DNA of 64,000 bases, taken from contig NZ_BMMT01000015.1 of assembly GCF_014646075.1 (NCBI RefSeq), forward strand, positions 62,001 through 126,000, in the 5' to 3' direction. This stretch comes from Saccharopolyspora thermophila. GTDB lineage: Bacteria > Actinomycetota > Actinomycetes > Mycobacteriales > Pseudonocardiaceae. This document shows, one piece after another, positions 54,229 to 64,000 of the stretch. Position numbers and translations under genes: made by a program. Positions within the stretch are counted from its first letter, which is position 1. Each line of letters starts with the position of its first letter. The notes below the pieces were generated by a model that worked only from the letters and a program-made list of their open reading frames with translations, made no database searches and was not told the origin of the DNA.

Positions 54229-55291
54229 CGTCCCGGAGGTGCCCGGGGTGCTCTCCGCCGCGGCGCTCGCGCAGACCGGGCGCTCCATCGCCGCCGCCCA
54301 GCTGCCCTCCGGCGCGGTGCCGTGGTTCCCGGGCGGTCACGTGGACCCGTGGGACCACGTGGAGGCGGCGATGGCGATGGCCGCGACCGGTCTGCTCGCC
54401 GAGGCCGAGCGCGCCTACGAGTGGCTGCGCAAGACCCAGCGTGCGGACGGTTCGTGGCCGCTGCAGGTGCGCGACGGGCGCGTCGAGGACGCCGGGGCCG
54501 ACACGAACTTCTGCGCCTACCCGGCCGTCGGGGTGTGGCACCACCTGCTGATCAGCGGGGATGACGGGTTCGCGGAGCGGATGTGGCCGGTCGTGCGCGC
54601 CGCGATCGACTTCGTGCTCTCCGTGCAGCGGGAGCGCGGGGAGATCGACTGGGCGGTCGGCGCGTCCGGCGTGCCGACCGGTGAGGCGCTGCTCTCGGGG
54701 TGTTCGAGCATCCACCACAGCCTGCGCTGCGCCCTGGCGCTGGCCGAGCACGTGGACCAGCCGCAGCCGGAGTGGGAGGTGGCGCTGGGGCGGCTCGGGC
54801 ACGTGCTGCGGCACCACCCGGAGGCGTTCACACCGAAGACCCGGTACTCGATGGACTGGTACTACCCGGTGCTCGGCGGCGCGGTGCGCGGCGAGGCGGG
54901 GCGGCAGCGGTTGTTCGCACGCTGGTCGGACTTCGTCGTCGACGGGCTGGGCGTGCGCTGCGTCGACGACCACCCGTGGGTGACCGGGGCGGAGACCTGC
55001 GAGCTGGTGCTGAGCCTGGACGCGGTGGGCGAGCACGACCGGGCGCACGAGCTACTGGCGGCCATGCAGCACCTGCGCGCCCCGGACGGCTCGTACTGGA
55101 CGGGCCTGGTGTACGCGGACGGCAAGCGCTGGCCGCAGGAACGCTCGACGTGGACGGCGGGTGCGGTGGTGCTGGCGGCCGACGCGCTGTCGCGGACCAC
55201 GCCTGGCAGCGGCATCTTCCGCGGCGAGAAGCTCCCGACGGGCCTGGAGAACGCCGCCTGCTGCGAACTGGAGCAGGTTCCCGGCGCCTGA
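54215..55291 (+). CDS. Prenyltransferase/squalene-cyclase-like alpha-alpha barrel protein
   Basis: A 358-residue helical-barrel protein with two QW-like motifs (KTQRADGSWPLQ and HLRAPDGSYWTG) typical of terpene cyclase/prenyltransferase barrels, plus HVDPWDHVEAAMAM and CSSIHHSLRCALA. I see no DxDD cyclase motif, so catalysis is uncertain; a six-hairpin glycosidase-like fold is another possibility. GTG 54215 overlaps the methyltransferase end by 14 nt. Confidence 0.72.
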   Translation: MPEPDVPEVPGVLSAAALAQTGRSIAAAQLPSGAVPWFPGGHVDPWDHVEAAMAMAATGLLAEAERAYEWLRKTQRADGSWPLQVRDGRVEDAGADTNFCAYPAVGVWHHLLISGDDGFAERMWPVVRAAIDFVLSVQRERGEIDWAVGASGVPTGEALLSGCSSIHHSLRCALALAEHVDQPQPEWEVALGRLGHVLRHHPEAFTPKTRYSMDWYYPVLGGAVRGEAGRQRLFARWSDFVVDGLGVRCVDDHPWVTGAETCELVLSLDAVGEHDRAHELLAAMQHLRAPDGSYWTGLVYADGKRWPQERSTWTAGAVVLAADALSRTTPGSGIFRGEKLPTGLENAACCELEQVPGA

Positions 55292-55369
55292 GCCGCGCCC
55301 GGTCCTGGAGATCGCGGGATTCCGTCACGGCCTGCGGTGTGGTGTGGCCGGTTTCCCTGGGAGTCGGCG

Positions 55370-56110
<741 letters not shown>

Positions 56111-56120
56111 TCAGTTTCGG

Positions 56121-56134
56121 TAGAACCTGTTCTC
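56121..56134. promoter_or_regulatory. KstR box 2
   Basis: TAGAACCTGTTCTC matches TnnAACnnGTTnnA at 7 of 8 fixed positions and contains the near-perfect AGAAC-CT-GTTCT dyad. It lies 122 nt before CYP125 and 67 nt before the divergent methyltransferase. Confidence 0.82.
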
Positions 56135-56256
56135 CTGCGGCTGGTCAAGCAGTGCCGAGGCGGTGGAACATTTCCCCCAACTTTGCTTCAAACTCGGGTG
56201 TCGTCCTGGTGGCGCACCGGCGGGTTGTCATCGGCACGCCGCTGTAGGAGGTAGCC

Positions 56257-57483
56257 GTGGTCGCACCGCGCATCCCGGAGGGCTTCGACTTCACCGATCC
56301 CGACCTGCTCGCCGAACGGCTGCCGCTCGCCGAGTTCGCCGAGTTGCGCCGCACCGCGCCGGTGTGGTGGAACCGGCAGCCCGACCGCTGCGGCGGGTTC
56401 GACGACGACGGGTTCTGGGTGATCAGCCGGCACGCCGACGTCAAGGAGGTCTCCCGACGCAGCGACATCTTCTCCACCTGGGAGAACACCGCGATCATCC
56501 GGTTCAACGAGAGCATGACCCGCGAGCAGATCGAGCTGCAGCGGTTCCTCCTGATCAACATCGACCCACCGCAGCACACCAAGCTCCGCAAGATCGTGCA
56601 GCGCGGTTTCACCCCGCGCGCCATCAAGAGCCTGGAGGAGGCGCTGCGGGAACGGGCGCAGCGGATCGTCGCCGAGGCGCGGTCCCGCGGCAGCGGCGAC
56701 TTCGTCACCGACGTCGCGTGCGAACTGCCGCTGCAGGCCATCGCCGAACTGCTCGGCCTGCCGCAGGAGCACCGCAGGAAGATCTTCGAGTGGTCCAACC
56801 AGATGATCGGCTACGACGACCCCGAGTACGACGTCCAGCCGGACGTGGCCGCCGCCGAGATGCTGGGCTACTGCACCAGGATGGCCGAGCAGCGCCGCAG
56901 GTGCCCGATGGACGACATCGTGACCAAGCTCGTGCAGGCCGACATCGACGGCAACGCGCTGACCGACGACGAGTTCGGGTTCTTCGTGATCCTGCTGGCC
57001 GTGGCCGGCAACGAGACCACCCGCAACGCCATCACGCACGGCATGCTGGCGTTCCTGGACAACCCCGGCCAGTGGGAGCTGTACAAGCAGCAGCGCCCGG
57101 CCACCACCGCCGACGAGATCGTCCGCTGGGCGACGCCGGTGGTGGCGTTCCAGCGGACCGCGCTCGCCGACACCGAGCTGGCCGGCGTGGAGATCAAGCG
57201 GGGGCAGCGCGTGGGCCTGTTCTACAGCTCGGCGAACTTCGACCCGGAGGTCTTCGATGAGCCGGAGCACTTCGACATCACCCGAGACCCCAACCCGCAC
57301 GTCGGCTTCGGCGGGACCGGCGCGCACTACTGCCTCGGCGCGAGCCTGGCCCGGCTGGAGATCGACCTGATCTTCACCGCGATCGCCGACCACATGCCGG
57401 GCATCAAGCGGGTTGGCGAGCCGCGCCGCCTCCGCTCCGGCTGGCTCAACGGCATCAAGGAAGTCCAGGTGCGGTACACCTGA
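56257..57483 (+). CDS. cyp125: CYP125, steroid C26/C27 monooxygenase
   Basis: A 408-residue P450 that follows mycobacterial CYP125A1 along its full length: PEGFDFTDPDLLAERLPLAEFAELR start, FLLINIDPPQHTKLRKIV, I-helix FFVILLAVAGNETTRNAITHG, EIVRWATPVVAFQRTAL and heme-ligand FGGTGAHYCLGASLAR with Cys, ending RLRSGWLNGIKEVQV. CYP125 oxidises the cholesterol side-chain terminus to the acid. No ferredoxin partner is adjacent. GTG 56257 has GGAGG 5 nt upstream; KstR box 2 controls it. Confidence 0.92.
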   Translation: MVAPRIPEGFDFTDPDLLAERLPLAEFAELRRTAPVWWNRQPDRCGGFDDDGFWVISRHADVKEVSRRSDIFSTWENTAIIRFNESMTREQIELQRFLLINIDPPQHTKLRKIVQRGFTPRAIKSLEEALRERAQRIVAEARSRGSGDFVTDVACELPLQAIAELLGLPQEHRRKIFEWSNQMIGYDDPEYDVQPDVAAAEMLGYCTRMAEQRRRCPMDDIVTKLVQADIDGNALTDDEFGFFVILLAVAGNETTRNAITHGMLAFLDNPGQWELYKQQRPATTADEIVRWATPVVAFQRTALADTELAGVEIKRGQRVGLFYSSANFDPEVFDEPEHFDITRDPNPHVGFGGTGAHYCLGASLARLEIDLIFTAIADHMPGIKRVGEPRRLRSGWLNGIKEVQVRYT

Positions 57484-57796
57484 CCGCGGACGAAGGAGGG
57501 GGTCTTCCGCGACGTGTCGCAGGTTCCCCTTACCGCCGAATCTGCCGGAAGTTGCGAGCCCGGGTGCTCCGGCGCGGGCCCCTCGTGCGTGCCGGTCGGG
57601 ACTGCGGTGGTTCGAACCGGACCTCGCACCTGGAGTCCCGTGGCGGGCGCTGAACCGTCGCCACTCCAGCACCACCGGCCCCGGCAACCCCCATCGGGTG
57701 GCTTTGCCCAGGTGGACGGCCTGGTGAGGGGTTCCCATACTGAGGGGTGTCGGCCTCGAGGGGCCCGCCCGTCGGCGGGTCGGAGAGGAGTGCGTG
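57484..57796. other. Intergenic region before dnaK
   Basis: 313 bases. A short hairpin CGCGGA/TCCGCG near 57486-57512 may end the CYP125 transcript. I found no HAIR (CTTGAGT-N7-ACTCAAG) or CIRCE element, so this dnaK is probably not under HspR/HrcA. Confidence 0.5.
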
Positions 57797-59638
<1,842 letters not shown>

Positions 59639-59729
59639 CCCCGTTCGGCGCACGCGCACGATCTGACCACAGTGGAGCCACATGCCGTGGAATCGTCCCG
59701 GCCGCGGTGGGTCAGACCGCCGGAACCGT

Positions 59730-62700
59730 TCAGGGGCAGACCGGTCGGTAGTCCAGATCCGGAACGTACCGCGCCCACTCGTCCGGGGTGAGTGAACGCC
59801 CCACGGCCGTGCACAGGCTGCGGACGACATCAACCGTGTAGCCGACGTCCCAGAGGCGAACGGCGCCGTCCTCGCCACCGCTGGCGAGCGTGCGCCCGTC
59901 CGGGCTGAACGCCACCGCCCGCACGGGCAGATCGTGCACCAGGTAGGGCGCATTGACCTGCTGCCGCGCCGCGACATCCCACAGCCGTACCGTGTTGTCA
60001 CCACCCCCGGTCGCGATGGTCTGCCCATCCGGGCTGAACGCCAGGGCGTAGCCGGGACCGGTGTGGCCGACCATGGGTTCGCCGGTCTGCTGGTGCGTTC
60101 GCACGTCCCACAACCGCACCGTGCCGTCATCGCCCGTGCTGGCCAGGAGGTTCCCGTCGGGGCTGAACGCGACGGCACCGACCGGGCCGGTGTGCCCGGT
60201 GAGGGGACGGCCGACGGGCTGCCGGCTTGCGGTGTCCCACAGCAGCACCGCTCCGTCCCCGCGACCGGCGGCGAGGAGTTTCCCGTCTCGGCTGTACGCC
60301 AGGGAGTAGATCTCGTCAGACCCGACCGGGAGCGTGCCGATCCTCTGGTGCGTCCGGACATCCCACAGCGCGACCTCGTTCGGTTCTCCTGTGCCCGGGG
60401 GGTGACCCGCGCTGGCGAGCACGCGCCCGTCCGGGCTGAACGCCACCGCCCTGACCGGTCCCGCCGGACCGGCTGCCAGCACGCCGATCCGCTGCCCGGT
60501 CCCCACGTCCCAGAGCAGCAGCGCACCCTCCAGCCCGCCGGAGCGCCCGCCCGTCACCAAGGTCCGGCCGTCCGGGCTGAACGCCAAGGAGTGCACCGCA
60601 CTGCCTGGTTCGGCCCGGTCCAGCGCGAGATCCGCGGTCGGCCGACGGGAGTCGACGCTCCACAGCACCGTGGTCGCGCGTTCCCCGCCCGCCTCGAACG
60701 CACCACACGCGAGATCCGTGTAGAGGCAGATCGTGGACACGTCGTCCCCCATCGCCACCACGCCGCCGTTGCGGGTGCAGATCTCCCAACCGGTCTGCCG
60801 GCACGCGCTGCGGTTGTCGTGCCCGCTGACGGTTCCGCCGTCATCGCCCCCGGTGCCCAGCGTTCGTCCGTCCGGGCTGAACGCGGCGGCGTAGACCGGC
60901 CCCGGACTTCCGGTCAGCGGGGCACCGGCCCGTTGCTGTCCGCTGACGTCCCAGAGCCGCACGGTCCCGTCGTACGAGCCGCTGGCCAGCAGCGTCCGAT
61001 CGGGGCTGAACGCCACCGAGCTGACCGACCGGGTGTGGCCGGTCAGCGGATTGCCGATCTGTCGACGGCTACCGAAGTCCCATAGCCGCACGGTGCCGTC
61101 GTGGCTGCCGGCCGCGATCGTGCTCCCGTCCTGGCTGAAGGCCACCGACGGTGCCAGCACCTCCGGGTCCGGGCGGGTGTGCCCGGTCAGCGGTTCGCCG
61201 ATCAGCTGGTGCGTGGCGGTGTCCCAGAACCGGATGGCGCCGTCCGAGGTGGCGGTGGCGAGCACCCGCCCGTCGGGGCTGAACGTCAGGGTGGGCCCGA
61301 CGAACGCGGTCCGGTCGGGCGCGTGCGAGGAGATCGGGTCACCCAGCGGCTGCCGCGTGTGGACGTCCCACAGCCGTGTCGTGCCATCGGTCATCGCCGT
61401 GGCGAGGGTGCGGCCGTCCGGGCTGAACGCCAGGGACGGGCCGAGCACCGGAGGACCGGCCGGCGGTGGTCCGGCCTGCACGGTGCCCATCACCTGCTGG
61501 GTGTCGACGTCCCACAACCAGATCGAGCCGTCGGTGGACCCGGTCGCCACGATCCGCCCGTCGGAGCTGAACGCCGCATCGACGCCGATGCGCAGGACAC
61601 GGGCCAGTCCGTCTTCGCCACCGAATCCGCTGCTGTCCAACGGGTGGCCGAACTGCTGCTGGGTGCGGACGTCCCAGAGCACGACCTTGCCGTCGTCGCC
61701 GGAGATCGCCAGCAGCCGCCCGTCGGGGCTGAACACCACCGACTCGACCGCGTCGGCTTCGACGGTGTGCGCGGTGGCGATCTCCCGTCTGGTGCGGACG
61801 TCCAGCACCCGTGCGACGCCCTCGTCGCCGCCGACCGCCAGCAGGCGGCCGTCCGGGCTGAACGCGACGGAGTTGATCTTCCCGTTGCTTACCGGGATCT
61901 CGGCGACGCCGGAGCGGGCAGCGGCGCGCAGCATGCTCGCCCGCGCTTCGGGGACCGGGCTGATCCGCCAGGCCGCGACGCTGAGGAGTTTCGACACGGC
62001 CGGGTCGGTGTCGCCCAGGGTTTCGCTGCGCGCCGCGAGTTCGCGGGCCGTCGCGCGGTCGCGCTGCTCGACGGCCACGTTTCCCTGCCACACCGCGGTG
62101 ACCGCGAGCAGCAGGGTCAGGACCACGAGCACCGCCAGCGCGATCTCCACGATCCGGCGCAGCCGCATGGCGGCCCGGTGCCGGCGGGCGTCCTCGTCCT
62201 CCAGCGCCTCCTTGGTCGTGCCGTGCAGCGGTGCTGCCAGGGTGGCGACCGCGCTGCGGAACCGGGCGTGCTGCAAGGACAGTTGTGCTTCGTCCCGCGC
62301 CCAGGTCAGGTCGATCCAGTGCGGTTCCGCGGGGAAGTAGCCGCGCAGTTCCTCGGGGATCGCCGTGGTGGCGTCCCAGTCGAAGTCGCCCGCCGCCGCG
62401 TCCCAGCGAATCTCGCCGTCCGTGAGCGCGATGAGGAACCTGTCCCGGCTGCGGTGCTGCTGCCAGAACCGGACCTCGCGCCGGACCCACGGGGATCGCG
62501 CCGCCGCGGGCGAGGCGAGCAGGACGAAGAACCGGGCGCTCCGCAGCGGAATTTCGATCGAGCCCCACAGGTCGGTGTTGGCCGACAGGTTCGTCTCGTC
62601 GCGGAACACCCGCAGCGCCTTCGCCTGGTACCAGGGTTTGGCCAGCTGGTGCAGGCCGCGTTGCAGCTGCGGTGCCAGGTTCCGGTCGGTCGCGTGGCTG

Positions 62701-62780
62701 TAGGACAGGAACGCGTCGTACCCCGGTCCGTCCGGCGGGGTGGTCTCCGGCAGGTCGTCGAGATGACGGATCGTGGTCAC
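59730..62780 (-). CDS. TIR-TM-WD40 receptor-like protein
   Basis: 1,016 residues. The TIR domain is at about 18-165 (YDAFLSYSHATDRN start, FVLLASPAAARSPWVRREV with Glu102 at the catalytic position of NADase TIRs). One membrane helix lies at 211-231. A helical linker (about 240-295) follows. From 300 there are 14 WD40-type blades (VAFSPDGR...GxDGTVRLWD), enough for two seven-bladed propellers. A 50-residue insert in blade 8 holds four Cys (660, 668, 685, 692), and the C-terminus has two more. TACCGT 6 nt before GTG 62780 suggests a leaderless start. No partner gene is adjacent. NADase activity is inferred. Confidence 0.87.
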   Translation of the reverse strand: MTTIRHLDDLPETTPPDGPGYDAFLSYSHATDRNLAPQLQRGLHQLAKPWYQAKALRVFRDETNLSANTDLWGSIEIPLRSARFFVLLASPAAARSPWVRREVRFWQQHRSRDRFLIALTDGEIRWDAAAGDFDWDATTAIPEELRGYFPAEPHWIDLTWARDEAQLSLQHARFRSAVATLAAPLHGTTKEALEDEDARRHRAAMRLRRIVEIALAVLVVLTLLLAVTAVWQGNVAVEQRDRATARELAARSETLGDTDPAVSKLLSVAAWRISPVPEARASMLRAAARSGVAEIPVSNGKINSVAFSPDGRLLAVGGDEGVARVLDVRTRREIATAHTVEADAVESVVFSPDGRLLAISGDDGKVVLWDVRTQQQFGHPLDSSGFGGEDGLARVLRIGVDAAFSSDGRIVATGSTDGSIWLWDVDTQQVMGTVQAGPPPAGPPVLGPSLAFSPDGRTLATAMTDGTTRLWDVHTRQPLGDPISSHAPDRTAFVGPTLTFSPDGRVLATATSDGAIRFWDTATHQLIGEPLTGHTRPDPEVLAPSVAFSQDGSTIAAGSHDGTVRLWDFGSRRQIGNPLTGHTRSVSSVAFSPDRTLLASGSYDGTVRLWDVSGQQRAGAPLTGSPGPVYAAAFSPDGRTLGTGGDDGGTVSGHDNRSACRQTGWEICTRNGGVVAMGDDVSTICLYTDLACGAFEAGGERATTVLWSVDSRRPTADLALDRAEPGSAVHSLAFSPDGRTLVTGGRSGGLEGALLLWDVGTGQRIGVLAAGPAGPVRAVAFSPDGRVLASAGHPPGTGEPNEVALWDVRTHQRIGTLPVGSDEIYSLAYSRDGKLLAAGRGDGAVLLWDTASRQPVGRPLTGHTGPVGAVAFSPDGNLLASTGDDGTVRLWDVRTHQQTGEPMVGHTGPGYALAFSPDGQTIATGGGDNTVRLWDVAARQQVNAPYLVHDLPVRAVAFSPDGRTLASGGEDGAVRLWDVGYTVDVVRSLCTAVGRSLTPDEWARYVPDLDYRPVCP

Positions 62781-63060
62781 CTGATCACGGTAGGTCGAGA
62801 TCGGTGCTCGTGGCCACCAAAAATCGGTTCGGTTTGCGTGGATCGGGGCGTGGATCTGCTTCGCCATCTCCATCTTCGTCGCGGTGGCCAAGGAAGGACA
62901 CTTCGGGCAGGCCGTGGTCCGGCGCGGTGTGACCGGCAACTGCGGCCGTATCGAACGGCTATCGCGCACCGGCGTGGCGTGGATTGGCGCTCTCGGGCGC
63001 GGGGCTGCTTGATTGGCACCGGGCCGGACATCCGGCCGTGGAACCGAATGGAGAACGTCT

Positions 63061-63972
63061 TTGCAACACCGAGAGATCCGCATCGGACGTCGGGCGTTCC
63101 TGGGCGCGCTGCTGGCCGCTCCCGTCGTGGCCGCGTGCGGTTCGGCCGGGTCGAGCGGGTCATCGGCCGCCGCGCCGGTCGACCCGAAGCACACCCAGGC
63201 TCTGGCCGACCTGGAACGCCGCTATGACGCCCGGTTGGGGCTGTATGCGACCAACGTCCACACCGGTCGCACGCTCACCCGCCGCGCGGACGAGCGCTTC
63301 GCGATGTGCTCGACGGTGAAGATCTACGTGGCCGCCGCCCTGCTGCGCCGCAACCCGCTCGCCAGCGGCTACTTCGACAAGGTCATCCGCTACACACGGG
63401 CCGATCTGGTGGAGTACTCGCCCACCACCGAAGCGCACGTCGACACCGGCATGACGGTGTCCGCGCTCTGCGAGGCCGCGATCACACTCAGCGACAACAC
63501 GGCGGGCAACCTGCTGCTCGCCGAACTGGGCGGCCCGGCGGCGATCGCCCCGTTCGCCCGCGAGATCGGCGACGACAGCAGCCGCCTGGACCGCTGGGAG
63601 ACCGACCTCAACAGCGCGATCCCCGGCGACGAGCGGGACACCACGACCCCGGCCGGGATCGCCGCGGGCTACCGGACGCTGGTGCTCGGCGACGCGCTCG
63701 GCGCACCGGAACGGGAGCAGCTGACGACGTGGCTGCTGGCCAACACCACCGGTGGCAAACGCCTGCGCGCCGGGCTGCCGCCGACCTGGCGGACCGGTGA
63801 CAAGACCGGCACGGGTTTCTACGGCACCCTCAACGACGTCGCGGTGACCTGGACCGACACCGGCCAGCCGATCGTCATCGCGGCGCTGAGTAGCCGCTCG
63901 CGGCAGGAGGACGTGGGCGACGAGGCGCTGCTGGCGGACGCGGCGCGGATCGTCGCCGAAGCCCTGCGCTGA
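63061..63972 (+). CDS. Class A beta-lactamase, Tat lipoprotein
   Basis: 303 residues. The twin-Arg signal [19 protein letters not shown] also carries a lipobox (AAC), so the enzyme should be exported folded and lipid-anchored. All class A elements are present: CSTVK (Ser70/Lys73), SDN in [15 protein letters not shown] with Glu166, and KTG in GDKTGTG. A Cys precedes the active Ser (MCSTVK), as in some carbapenemase-like enzymes, but its pair is not obvious. Start TTG 63061 with GGAG 7 nt upstream; TTG 63013 is a longer option. Confidence 0.9.
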   Translation: MQHREIRIGRRAFLGALLAAPVVAACGSAGSSGSSAAAPVDPKHTQALADLERRYDARLGLYATNVHTGRTLTRRADERFAMCSTVKIYVAAALLRRNPLASGYFDKVIRYTRADLVEYSPTTEAHVDTGMTVSALCEAAITLSDNTAGNLLLAELGGPAAIAPFAREIGDDSSRLDRWETDLNSAIPGDERDTTTPAGIAAGYRTLVLGDALGAPEREQLTTWLLANTTGGKRLRAGLPPTWRTGDKTGTGFYGTLNDVAVTWTDTGQPIVIAALSSRSRQEDVGDEALLADAARIVAEALR

Positions 63973-64000
63973 CGCGGGACGGGCGATTCTCGGTGGGTGG

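Overview
The window is very GC-rich. Nearly every reading frame is strongly G/C at third positions, GTG and TTG starts are common, and several genes appear to be leaderless. With DUF397/DUF5753 regulators, KstR, CYP125, type VII secretion-type small proteins and an MCE-free steroid module, this points to a filamentous actinomycete, most likely in the Pseudonocardiales (Saccharopolyspora/Amycolatopsis-like). That placement is inferred from gene content; no rRNA or tRNA gene lies in the window. It reads as ordinary chromosome. I saw no insertion sequence, prophage, attachment site or CRISPR array.

Left part (1-20.5 kb). The 5' portion of a secreted-hydrolase/ABC-ATPase fusion gene leads out of the window on the minus strand. 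A TerC-family manganese exporter follows, behind a convincing yybP-ykoY riboswitch. Then come an HTH/RES toxin-antitoxin pair, a GH18 chitinase, two SDR oxidoreductases with a TetR regulator, an AbgT transporter and a MazG-like pyrophosphohydrolase. A six-gene minus-strand operon (17297 down to 11347) encodes an ACAD10/11-like kinase plus dehydrogenase pair, an SDR, a translationally coupled acyl-CoA dehydrogenase pair and a MaoC hydratase, which together suit beta-oxidation of an unusual or 4-hydroxy acid. The same TetR-type palindrome lies upstream of this operon and upstream of the SDR genes. A DinB gene and a four-gene ESX-associated cluster close the section.

Middle part (20.5-45.5 kb). 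A choline-to-glycine-betaine module (choline oxidase, APC permease, betaine-aldehyde dehydrogenase, divergent TetR) shares a region with a perfect 16-bp operator. Next are a DivIVA-like coiled-coil protein, an S37 peptidase, an acyltransferase, a SAM methyltransferase, and a CitA/CitB-type two-component system divergent from a tctCBA tricarboxylate transporter. A TetR/methyltransferase pair is read from a strikingly symmetric divergent promoter. An Xre-DUF5753/DUF397 pair faces a three-gene operon of small proteins. Tex and a GH25 muramidase follow.

Right part (45.7-64 kb). A 1,673-residue TPR protein is followed by a steroid-linked block. KstR diverges from a glycosyltransferase/methyltransferase/prenyltransferase-like operon, with another methyltransferase and CYP125 beyond. 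KstR boxes lie both between kstR and the glycosyl operon and in front of CYP125. A second-type DnaK without grpE/dnaJ, a TIR-TM-WD40 (two-propeller) receptor-like protein and a Tat-lipoprotein class A beta-lactamase end the window. The most interesting points are the SD-switching manganese riboswitch, the KstR-flanked glyco/methyl operon, the TIR-WD40 protein, the hydrolase-ABC fusion, and a recurring leaderless promoter architecture that decides several starts.
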